From NCBI GenBank assembly GCA_947034895.1, contig OX344763.1, positions 77,271,093-77,335,092 of the forward strand: a stretch of 64,000 bases of DNA, in the 5' to 3' direction. Below are positions 10,124 to 19,022 of this stretch, piece after piece. Each line of letters starts with the position of its first letter. The stretch's first letter is position 1. The notes under the pieces are model-generated. The model was given only the letters and a program-made list of their open reading frames with translations. It searched no databases and had not been told where the DNA came from. Both the position numbers and the translations under genes were made by a program. This stretch comes from Rhytidiadelphus loreus (Eukaryota > Streptophyta > Bryopsida > Hypnales > Hylocomiaceae).

Positions 10124-10821
10124 ATGAGGTTGTCGACGACTATGTGTATCGTAAGGTTGGCTTATCACTACCTCCATCGGCTGTTTGAAATTGATGCTCC
10201 ATCGGAATGTCTTTGAGTTCGCTGTCTGGCCCTCTCGCAGTCCGAAACTGATCGTTGGCCTCTTTGTGCAGGCTACTTGGTCTCTGTCCAACAGCAAGGG
10301 CGATGTAGTTTCTGGGTGAATGGCTCGTCCAGGTGAATGGTTCAGGGCGCCCGCCCTAAACCTTGGATGACGTCCTCGTCCCGTTGCGCCGAACTCTTGT
10401 CTTCGACGTCAGGACTTTAATCCATTTAGATTATGTTTTAGGATTTGGGATGTCTAGAGAGTACTTTAGGACTATTACATTGTATGAATGCTTCTCTTCC
10501 TTTTTAAATATAAATTGTAGGGCATCCCCACATTCTTTATAGACATATACGTACCCACATTGCTTACTGCCCCCTCTAGCTTGCAAAATTGTAGATCGTC
10601 AGCGGACCACCATTTCACCAACGACAGCGGGCGTCTATTTGCTATTCATGTCTCTTGTGAAGACCCTACAGTGTATTCGGAGAAAGGCGGACAAATGCTC
10701 GTCAACTCCGGTGTGGATCCATTCTAGCGTTGTTATCGTGCTAGCTCGTTCATGGTTGAACTTGCTGACTACGTAGAGCAAAAAAGTAGGGACGCTCGCG
10801 GCCCATCTTCTATCCGAACAC
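10124..10821. other. No gene seen
   Basis: Mixed-composition DNA with a weak copy of the palindrome near 10340 (GGTTCAGGGCGCCCGCC). I see no coding exon or repeat that I can support. Confidence 0.4.
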
Positions 10822-12225
10822 GAATATTCATAGGGGATTCATGGCACTGGAATCCATGGCCCTGATCTTCATAGGGTGTCACCTGCATTCAAAGAGCTCC
10901 TCGGCGCAAGGAAGGACGACGTTGTCATGCACATTCTCCTCCTGTTGTTCTAAGGTACTTGGTAGGAGCAACGTCCATCCACCGTCCTTCTCCCGGCATC
11001 CGGGGTTTCTGTGGGCATGTGCTAGATGCGGTCTACTATTCTCGGGGCGGTGGATCGGTGTGGGGAGGGTGTCCATCGAAGTATCTATTGACTGCTCATA
11101 ACTCAAGCCGTCGAGTGCATGCGTGTCGTTGTAAACCAACATGGCTCTCGCTGTGCACCGTGGTATTCGGACGACGGCACATCCGCTTGATGTCTTGAGT
11201 TATGAGCAACCAATAGGTACTCCGATGGGCACTCTCTTCACACCAATCCACTTCCCGGGAAAAGTCAACCGTTTCTGGTTCCCACCCTCAGAAGCTCCGG
11301 ATGCTAGGACGTGGACGGTGGATGGCCGTCGTTGCTACCAAGTACACTCGAACAACTTGGGGAGAATGTGTATCACAGCGCCGTCCTTCCTTGCGCCCAA
11401 GAGCTCTTTGAATGCAAGTGACGCCCTGTTCGCGAGGTGGGTCTTGGTGTGTTTCATGAGTGACCATGTGTCAACATCTTTCGAGGAGGAAGTTGACTCC
11501 CCTATGAACTTCTGTCCGGACATGAATATTCACGGGGGATTCATGGCACTGGAATCAATGGCCCTCTTCTTGGCAGGGCGTCACCGGCATACAAGGTGCT
11601 CACTAGTGCAAGGAAGGACGACGTTGTCATGCAGATTTTCCTTCAGCTGTTCGAGTGTACCTGGTGGGAGCGAGCGCCATCCACCCTCCGTCTCCAAGCA
11701 TCCGGGGTTTTTGTGGGCATGTGCCAGATGCGATCTACTATTCTCGGGACGGTGGATCGGTGTGGTGAGGGTGTTGATCGGATTACCTATTCGCTGCTCA
11801 TGACTCAAGCCGCCGAGTGGATGTGGGTCGTTCGTATTCAACTTGGCTCTCTACGTGCATTCTTGAATACGGACGACCCCACATCCGCTCGACGGTTTGA
11901 ATTATGAGCAGCCAATAGTTATTATGATCAACGGCCTCATCACATCGGTGGACTTCCCGGGAAAAGTCGACCGTTTCTGGTTCCCACCCTCAAAAACTTC
12001 GGATGCTAGGACATGGACGATGGATGGCCGTCGCTCCCACCAAGTACACTCAAACTGCTGGAGGAAAATTTGTATAACAACGCCGTCCTTCCTTACGCCA
12101 ATGAGTTCCTTGTATGCCGGTGACACCCTGTTTGCAAGGTGGGTCCTGTTGTGTTTCAGTGGTGACCATGTGTCAACCTCTTTCGAAGAGGAAGTTGACT
12201 TCCCCTGTGAACAAGGATGGGTTGT
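10822..12225. repeat. Two ~702-bp tandem units, each a large imperfect palindrome
   Basis: GAATATTCA...GGGGATTCATGGCACTGG occurs at 10822 and again at 11524, a period of 702 bp. Within each unit the left arm is the reverse complement of the right arm (about 10880-11108 with 11194-11425, and 11575-11815 with 11890-12125). The inner palindrome near 11810-11895 is the best preserved. The short open frames here on both strands (all with L-S-Y-E-Q...T-P-I-H-x-P) come from this symmetry and are not treated as genes. Confidence 0.7.
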
Positions 12226-12516
12226 GAGTGCTCTTGCTTTTACTCCTCACAGTCGACCGGTTCAACCATGATGTATTCGGCAAAGAGGCGACGCCGGAAT
12301 TGGTCCATGCCGGAATTGACGAGCATTTGTCTGCAAATCTCCGAATGCGCTGTAAGACCTCACAAAGACATGATTGGCAAATAGGCGCTTGCTTTTGTTC
12401 ATGAAGCTCAAGACCCTTCACTCGAAGTTGGCTGGAGGCGGTTTTGGAGGCGCAATTGGAGAATGTGGAGTGAAGATCCAACCCTATGCGGTGGAAAATG
12501 AACACTAAAGTAGTGT

Positions 12517-12629
12517 GTCCCGGCATGAACTTAGAATGTACTTAGTTAAGATTGTACCTTCCCCCGTTTTATAGTTTGTCCCGGCGTGAACTTAGTTAAG
12601 ATTGTACCTTCCCCCATTTTATAGTTTGT
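12517..12629 (+). repeat. Two-unit tandem repeat (~53-61 bp)
   Basis: GTCCCGGCATGAACTTAG... and GTCCCGGCGTGAACTTAG... share TTAGTTAAGATTGTACCTTC and the following C-run and TTTTATAGTTT. The units are 12517-12577 and 12578-12629. Confidence 0.75.
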
Positions 12630-13639
12630 CCTATAGCACATGGTCCCCAAAAGTTCGGCGTAAATAGGTTCTTCCCGGACTGGACCTTTACTTCTGCGTC
12701 TCTCCCTTTACTATACACGGCAACCGGTAGAAGAGAGAGCTAGGAATGTTGTAAACGGGGTTGGATCCCTATGCAAATAATCCACTATGACCCTATTCAA
12801 TAAAGTGTGTCTTCTTTAAACAATGGCCGCGACTTCATTTGTGCCCCTGTTCTGTCCGTGCATGCAAACGCATCCAGATCAGTGAATTGGTTTCCTCTTC
12901 GCCACTTTGCTAATAAGTCAAGTGGCGATGTTATGTGTCTTTGTGATCCACCACAAATCCTCACAGTTTCATCCACGCCTCGCACAAATTATGGCGCTTA
13001 GAGATGTTTTGGAACTTCCATTGAAGTAGAACGCTCTAAAAGCGCTCGTCTTCTTGAGCGGGCTCCTACAAAAAGGTACTAAATGGATATGATTTCGTCT
13101 TTAAATGGACCTTAACGACTTTTGGTTGAATCAAGGAAAAGGTGTTCTCTATTGCAGGAGTCCATCAACGGCCTGGGTATCCACAGTTTCCTTTCAAGGA
13201 TCACAAATTGGTGAATACAACTGATTTCTTTGGAAATCTGTAACTAATTCAGAAATGCGTCTAAAACTTCAAATCCACTTGTGTTAGGTTCGGCCACTTT
13301 TTTTCTATCTTTGAGCGATTTTTAATCGTGAAAATCTATGAAAAAGGTGGAGTTGTCCTTCAATGGCCGGTTTCAGAGCATATTACTTGACCGTCTTGTT
13401 CTGAGGACGACGTGTTAGACCTTAGAACACGATGCCGGACATGCCCCATGATGGACATCTACGTCACATAGCGCCCATAAGTAGTTTGGCACGTACGTAT
13501 GGACTTGATTCTGACCCACGTGCGGAGAAATCAACGGAAATACACGTATTTTTCTACCCCCACTCCAATCTCTGAACACAATTTCGGCCCCCCGCCATCC
13601 CAAAAACCGCCATTATAATGGAATACCGCCATTTTAACG
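12630..13639. other. No gene supported
   Basis: Non-repetitive DNA. A 62-codon minus-strand frame at 12797-12985 (I-C-G-G-S-Q-R-H-I-T-S-P-L-D-L-L) may be a relic of a retroelement polyprotein, but it is too short to name. Confidence 0.3.
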
Positions 13640-14125
13640 AAATTGCCCATCTTCGGACTCGGAGGGTGTGTGCTCACGCAGCCACCTCCCCGCACAAAGA
13701 AACCAAAACAAGAATTCAAAAAAAAAAGAATGCAGTCGCGAGGGGGTGCTGCTCATGCCCCTCCCTCTCCCCTGTGCAAGTCCAAGCTCCCAATTGGGGC
13801 CTCTCGGGACCGAGACTGCCTTTGGTCCCGAAGGGGGTATGCTCTTGGAGCCACCTCCTCGTACACGCAAATCAAAACAAGAATTAAAAAAAAAAAAGAA
13901 TGGAGTCGCAAGGGGGTGGTGCTCATGCCCCTTCCTCTTCCCCATGCAAGTCCAGGCTCTCCATTTGGGGCCTCTCGGGACCGAGACTGCCTTCGGGCTT
14001 GGAGGGTGTGTGCTCTTGCAGCCACCTCTCCAAACAAAAAAACCAAAATCGGAATTCAAAAAAAAAAGAATGGAGTCGCGAGGAGGTGCTACTCCTGCCC
14101 TCCCTCTTCCCCATGCAAGTCCAGG
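13640..14125 (+). repeat. ~170-bp tandem repeat (about three units left of LTR-like copy 2)
   Basis: GGAGGGTGTGTGCTC...GCAGCCACCTCC recurs at about 13661, 13830 and 14001. Each unit holds a poly(A) tract and GGGGCCTCTCGGGACCGAGA. A fourth unit lies at 17956, beyond the insertion. Subtracting 3781 bp plus the 5-bp duplication gives the same ~169-bp spacing. Confidence 0.85.
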
Positions 14126-14130
14126 CTCCC
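14126..14130. other. Target-site duplication CTCCC, left of copy 2
   Basis: CTCCC precedes TGTGGGAGTACGC and is repeated at 17912-17916. Confidence 0.85.
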
Positions 14131-14633
14131 TGTGGGAGTACGCATTATCTACATTAACAGAAATAATAGACAATAGTACTTATATAGAGTAGAAATTTTT
14201 AAAATTTCCGTAATGGATAGGGAATAGGAAGCCTAAAACCAGAAATAGGAATTAGAGGCTTTACGGAAAACCTTAAACTGTAATTAGGGTTACAGTCGGA
14301 TCCGGAAACCCTATCCGGAAACCCTAACCCTAATCCGGAAACCGGAAAGTTCCGGCGGAGTAGGCCCTAGAGCCTAGTCCGGCTAGGGAACTTGCGGGAA
14401 TGCCAGGCCGAAAAGCTACTTAACCCCCGCTGTTTTCTTCATTCTCCCTCTTTCTCCGCGTGATTATCGCGATGGCGCTTAGTGAGTGAAAGTGTGGTGA
14501 GATAGGAACGCGTTAAGGAGAGAAGGGGAGGCCGGTGCCGATCGCACCGGAAAGTAGAACGGAAGATTAGCGGAAACTTAGCAGATCAGGCGACGGAAAC
14601 TTAGCGGAAGTGAGTCGGAAGTGAGGATAGAGT

Positions 14634-16550
14634 ATGGCAGTTGTTATGGCAGGGCCCAGTGTACGGAAGTCAGGGATCACGGCCCGGATGATCAATCCGG
14701 AAATCCCTGAGAATCCGGAACACTACCACCAACTGGAGGATGACCTGACGGATATGGGGTGTCTGGGGTTTCTGAAAAGACCCTGGAGCATCCGGAGTGA
14801 GGAGATGATAGACGAGTTAGTCTATGGCGCTCCGAATCAGTACCACCTAACCGTTAGAGGTCGTCCAAAGTCTTGGACAGCAGAGATATGGGCCGGAGTC
14901 TATTTTGCATCCTCTAGAGGATCCGGATGGGCCGGGCGGACAGAGAAATTCGCCGCGGATAGATTCCGGAACCCGGCGGATCCGAAGGAGGGATACACTG
15001 CATCCGACTGCCGGAACCTTAGGGACCAGAGACTCTTAGAGTTTCTAAGCCCCATCCTGTATCCGGAAAAGCCCAGCCGGATTACAGTAACACTGGCAAA
15101 CACAGTATTTGGAGCCTTAGGGGAAAGGGGGAAACCAGCCCCAAGACCAGTTAGCTGGGGGCTCATCATCCAGTCCATAGTAGATAAACTTTCCGGAAAC
15201 CTAGTGGGAAAGAAATCCAGCCCCATCAGTCCGTACCTCCTCCACTTGTATCACAAGCAGGAGGTACTGAGTAGTCCGGAAGACATCATCTACCGGCAGG
15301 GAGATATTTTACTCCGATACGGCCTACCTCCGGATTTGGATCCGACGGATGAGGAGCCGAAAGAGGACGTGAAGCCGGAACTGGAGCATGACTCACCGGA
15401 GAGGCACGAATCACGCCGGAAGAGCACGGACCCGGATTCAAGAGGAAAGAATCAGCTTCCGGATCCTGTTCCATCCCGGAACACTGATCCGGAATTGGAT
15501 ATCTTCGAGTCGACAATCTCCTGGCTGCGGAGTCAGAAGACTGCCAACGAACGGATGGCCACCCTGATCCGGAGAGTCTGCACGGTGTTGAAGGTAGCAG
15601 ACGAGACGGAGATCGTGGAGGCAATCAAGAGCAGACCGGATCCGGAGATGATCCGCCTGTTGGAGGGACGGATCCGGGCAGTAGAGGCGGAGCGCGACCA
15701 TCTTCAAAACCGCGCAACGTGGGCGGAGAGGGAGATGCACACCGCCAACAAACGAGCGACGGATGCGACGGAGCTGGTCCGGAAGTTGAGAGACCTAATC
15801 GACCCGCCAGCAGATATCATCACCAGATCCGCGCTCTGGAACAACCAGATGACCCGGGAAGGCCACATTTCCGGAACCAAGGTTGTGAAGATATTGGTAG
15901 AGTTCGAGGCGCGGATTGAGGTCGCATTGAAGGAAATGCGGCACTTGGTGGGCCACTTCGATCCACTTAGCGGATTGGAGGAGTTTCCGGAGATACCCGA
16001 AGGTGAGTTTCCGGAGACAACTCAGTTGAACTTGGGAGAACGATCGTCTGCCCAGCAACCCGGAAGATCCTCGGGGCAGAAGGATATTACGGATGGGAGG
16101 AGGATTCCGGATCCGGTTCTAACGCCCCGGACTACCTCAGTGAACCTCTTCCCACCTCTCCAGGATCCCGCTGCAGACGTGACGGCGATGACGGAGGATC
16201 CGGTTGGGATTCAGAATCCGGCCCGGACCCATCCGGAGGAGTTCACCCACATGCAGCAGGAGACTCCTCCGCGGCCGCCACCATCGACTCCCATCGAGTT
16301 CATTGATCTAGAGAAGAAGAAGGCTACCCGGCGGAAGAACAGCAGCGATCCGGTGGAGGTTCTCGAGTCGGAGGAAGAGGAGGCAGTAACGAATTCGTCT
16401 TTCGAGTCAGAGTATGCGGAGACGGATCCGGGTCCGCCAAGGACCCGATCCGCAACCAAGTCCACCCCGACGAAGCAGATCCGGCCGAAGGCGCCGACCC
16501 GGATTTCGAAGGGCGGAACGTCAGCGAAGAAGGCGCGGAAGGGTAAATGA
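14634..16550 (+). CDS. 638-aa protein encoded inside LTR-like element, copy 2
   Basis: ATG at 14634, TGA at 16548-16550. It is the same protein as at 2489-4405 with P28 and Y31 instead of L28 and H31. It has an N-terminal globular region, a central charged helix (near 340-400), a Pro/acid-rich region with F-I-D-L-E-K-K-K and a Lys-rich tail. Two independent full-length open copies in one window, and the same frame in the fragment at 49510, argue that the protein is or was recently selected or copied from an active source. Its role in the element is unknown. There is no zinc knuckle, protease or polymerase motif. Confidence 0.8.
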   Translation: MAVVMAGPSVRKSGITARMINPEIPENPEHYHQLEDDLTDMGCLGFLKRPWSIRSEEMIDELVYGAPNQYHLTVRGRPKSWTAEIWAGVYFASSRGSGWAGRTEKFAADRFRNPADPKEGYTASDCRNLRDQRLLEFLSPILYPEKPSRITVTLANTVFGALGERGKPAPRPVSWGLIIQSIVDKLSGNLVGKKSSPISPYLLHLYHKQEVLSSPEDIIYRQGDILLRYGLPPDLDPTDEEPKEDVKPELEHDSPERHESRRKSTDPDSRGKNQLPDPVPSRNTDPELDIFESTISWLRSQKTANERMATLIRRVCTVLKVADETEIVEAIKSRPDPEMIRLLEGRIRAVEAERDHLQNRATWAEREMHTANKRATDATELVRKLRDLIDPPADIITRSALWNNQMTREGHISGTKVVKILVEFEARIEVALKEMRHLVGHFDPLSGLEEFPEIPEGEFPETTQLNLGERSSAQQPGRSSGQKDITDGRRIPDPVLTPRTTSVNLFPPLQDPAADVTAMTEDPVGIQNPARTHPEEFTHMQQETPPRPPPSTPIEFIDLEKKKATRRKNSSDPVEVLESEEEEAVTNSSFESEYAETDPGPPRTRSATKSTPTKQIRPKAPTRISKGGTSAKKARKGK

Positions 16551-16832
16551 CTAGGTTGCGTAGTTGGATTGTTAGTTTTAGTATTTTGTCTTCATCGCGG
16601 GTTTTCCGGATGTGGGACCCGCTGATCCGGAATGCTAAGTAGTTCCGGATTTCTAGGAATTTAACGGCTTCCCATTTTTCCCGGAACGGTCACTTGGCCG
16701 TTGTCCGGATTTTCAGTTGGCCGTTGGCCGCTTTTTCTTTGGACCATTTTGGTCGTGTTGTTTTGGTTTTTAAGGGCGGGCTGGCTTGTGGCCTGTCATT
16801 CCATTTTGTGTCATTCAATCTGAGCACCCAAG

Positions 16833-16838
16833 AATAAA
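16833..16838 (+). terminator. Possible polyadenylation signal of the element
   Basis: AATAAA lies about 280 bp after the stop codon of the 638-codon ORF, in CCCAAGAATAAACACC. It would mark the 3' end of an element transcript. Confidence 0.4.
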
Positions 16839-16997
16839 CACCTTGGGAATCATTATCTTGCGTATCGCGTCTTGATTACTTGTGGGTGGGTGTATCCGGG
16901 AGAGTGTGCAAGGTAGGAATCCGGATTGGTTGGTATCCGGATCCGGCTGAAGGTGTCTTGCAAAATAGTTTAGATTGAACTTGAGAAGCTGCGCGCG

Positions 16998-17400
16998 GTG
17001 CCTTTAAATTGCTGGAACGGTGATCCGGTGGGATCCGGTAGCGATCAGGGAGCTAATCCGGAACTCATGAGTAGTTTCGTGCGGAAGTCAGCAGCCGCCA
17101 AGTGGAACATTCCCAAACCATCAGAAGGTCTGCCAACCTCAAGAGCGGTCGACAGCTAGGAAGTAAGTCCTTTAATTCCGGATTCCAACTATCCGCGGTT
17201 GTTTTGCAGTTGAGTCTAGTTTACGAGTGAGGAGCTGTGCGTGGTGCCTTTAAATTGCTGGAACGGTGATCCGGTGGGATCCGGTAGTGGTCAGGGAGCT
17301 AGTCTGGGAACTCGGGAGGAGTCCCGTGCGGAAGTCGGCAACCGCCTAGTGGAATATTCCCAAACCACCGGAAGGTCTGCCAACCTCAGGAGTAGGTGAA
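16998..17400 (+). repeat. 246-bp internal tandem duplication in the LTR-like element
   Basis: GTGCCTTTAAATTGCTGGAA starts at 16998 and again at 17244. The similarity extends through GATCCGGTGGGATCCGGTAG to GGTCTGCCAACCTCA. The same pair is present in copy 1 on the minus strand (about 1640-2050). Confidence 0.8.
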
Positions 17401-17911
17401 AGCTTGATCCGGAAAATAGCTGAGTGTCGTTGTAGTAAGGGCGGGTGTGGGTGTAACTCTGCGTGACCTACCTTCCGGGTGGCCACCCGGAATGTTGTGA
17501 GAGGGACCATCTTTCCTCCTTTCCGGACTGAGAACTTTGAGGACGGATAGTTGTTTGTTGTTTAGGAGTTGATATGTGTGTTACTTGAGTGGTGATGTTC
17601 CCCACCCCTCGGAAAGAGCAAGTGAGGACCCTCTGAGGGTAAAACAGAGGTACCAAAAACCGGTGTGACGGATAGTGAGAGTAGGAATCCGGATCAAGGA
17701 GGATCCGGATTAGATTCCGGAAGACAGTATTTCCGGAACTTGGGTTTGTGTTGTGCCGGATCCTACTGCGGATTGTCATTTCCGGGTAGATCCGTAGTTC
17801 CGGACCCTTATCTATCGCGACAACATCTGGAATTCCCTGGGACGATAACTCGTGTCATCTTAACGCTTTTGTGGTGTTAAAGATACCTACGCCTAGACTG
17901 CTCGTACGACA

Positions 17912-17916
17912 CTCCC
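17912..17916. other. Target-site duplication CTCCC, right of copy 2
   Basis: It matches 14126-14130. Confidence 0.85.
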
Positions 17917-18319
17917 CATTTGGAGCCTCTCGGGACCGAGACTGCCTTCGGGCTCGGAGGGTGTGTGCTCACGCAGCCACCTCCCCACACAAAAAAACCA
18001 TAATTGCAAACATGAAGGTTGAGGATCTGTTTGGGGTTTGCAAGACATACCTCACGCGTAGGGTTCGATGCATCTTGTCCCCCTTCCATGCTTCCTGTCA
18101 ACCGAGTCTGGCCTTTCTTCGACCGTAGGTTTCGGTTCGCCATGATGCCGACTGTTGATGTTAATACCACTACCCCAATTGCGCTCTGCGGCATAGACTT
18201 ACAATATTTCACGAGCAAGTGCTGGTGAAGGTCGGAAGTCATTGTATGGAATGTCGGCGTACAATCACGGGAATAAAAGGTGCCTCGGAAACTGAGGATT
18301 TGCGGCGTTTGCAGAGTGG
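17917..18319 (+). other. Last unit of the 170-bp repeat and flank of the giant hAT element
   Basis: The repeat continues to about 18010. The following 300 bp contain a short frame ending at 18228 (A-L-C-G-I-D-L-Q-Y-F-T-S-K) and non-repetitive DNA. Joining 18327 to 40404 across the giant element gives a short continuous open stretch (E-D-L-R-R-L-Q-S-G-M-L-G-F-G-R-F), so the site may have been coding. Confidence 0.4.
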
Positions 18320-18327
18320 GATGTTAG
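18320..18327. other. 8-bp target-site duplication GATGTTAG, left of the giant element
   Basis: GATGTTAG directly precedes CAGGGTTGTTCGC. The same eight bases follow ...ACAACCCTG at 40396-40403. Confidence 0.9.
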
Positions 18328-18420
18328 CAGGGTTGTTCGCTGCGACAGCGCGACACCGTGACAGACAGACGTCGCGCGACGTCTAGTAGAGCCCGCGCGA
18401 CGTCACGAAAAGTCATATTT
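18328..18420. repeat. Left terminal/subterminal region of the giant element
   Basis: CAGGGTTGT end, then CG-rich short palindromes (GACGTCGCGCGACGTC at about 18369) and GACGTCACGAAAAGT. The right end has related GACGTC, CGCGACG and TCACGAAGTGT motifs. These are likely transposase-binding sites. Confidence 0.6.
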
Positions 18421-18487
18421 ACCTTTGACTTTACAGGAAATTACCCCCCTCCAGGTGGATGCCACATGGCATCCACTTAGCAAACTG

Positions 18488-18850
18488 GAGGGCGCGTACG
18501 GGTAGGAGAGTGCGGGTAGGGGCGACTGCAGGTAGGCGACTGCGGGTGGACGAGGGCGACTGCGGGTGGGCGACTACGGGTGGGTGAAGGCGACTGCGGG
18601 TGGGCGACTGCGGATTTCTGAGGGAGACCGCGGGTGGGCGACTGCGGGTTTGGCAGGGAGACCGCGGGTTCAGGAAGTGTTCTTGGGTGGGCGACCGCGG
18701 GTGCGCAAAAGGTACCTAGACCCGGTGGTGGACCCGAAGTCGCCCAATTTGGACCCGCTGTCGCCCTCTCGAGACCCGCAGTCGCCCTACCCAGACCCGC
18801 AGTCGCTGGATACGCAGTTGCCCTATCTGTACTCGCCCCCTTAGACCGAA
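18488..18850. repeat. Motif array 1 (left end and promoter of WCHI-RING gene)
   Basis: Repeated GGGCGACTGCGGGTG units fill 18488-18715. The complement form ACCCGCAGTCGCCCTA fills 18720-18850. The array therefore points outward to the left end of the element and inward to the WCHI-RING gene. Confidence 0.85.
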
Positions 18851-18861
18851 GTCACTCGCCC

Positions 18862-18867
18862 TATATA
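18862..18867 (+). promoter_or_regulatory. TATA-like box before WCHI-RING gene
   Basis: CTATATAGCT lies 10-20 bp after the last array unit and about 160 bp before the ATG. Confidence 0.4.
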
Positions 18868-18933
18868 GCTAGTAGCCCATCATCATGCTATCACCTTCAT
18901 TTTCCATTGAGGCTTTTTGTCTTGCAACCTTTG

Positions 18934-18952
18934 TTGGCTGCATGCGTGACCC
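18934..18952 (+). promoter_or_regulatory. Weak copy of the shared leader block
   Basis: TTGGCTGCATGCGTGACCC resembles GTGGCTGAATGCGTGCCC found before other cargo genes of this element. Confidence 0.45.
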
Positions 18953-19022
18953 TTTTGGATAATATATATACTATTTTTTGCTATCATTTGGTTCTTGGAA
19001 TTTTGCGACGTCCGCAAATCTC

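Larger units (their letters stand above)
14131..17911 (+). mobile_element. LTR-like element copy 2 (3781 bp), intact
   Basis: It begins TGTGGGAGTACGCATTATC and ends CTCGTACGACA. It has TG...CA ends and CTCCC on both sides. It is the same length as copy 1 and almost identical to it. Layout: TATA-like TATATAG at 14181, an about 450-bp leader, the 638-codon ORF (14634-16550), an AATAAA at 16833, a duplicated 246-bp segment (16998-17400), and a terminal region. No internal direct repeat of the ends was found, which supports a solo LTR. An LTR of this size with a protein gene is unusual. It lies within a ~170-bp tandem repeat, whose phase proves that no host DNA was lost. Confidence 0.8.

Noticed and set aside
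10841..12271. Several 60-220 codon frames with a common L-S-Y-E-Q...P-I-H-x-P pattern
   Set aside because: They appear on both strands because of the palindromic units, are frame-broken, and lack any domain. Treated as repeat DNA.
14131..17911. Tn7-like or Ginger-like DNA transposon, because of TGTGGG end and 5-bp duplication
   Set aside because: There is no transposase or integrase gene and no matching inverted ends beyond TGT. A solo LTR explains TG...CA and the 5-bp duplication more simply, but this alternative is not excluded.
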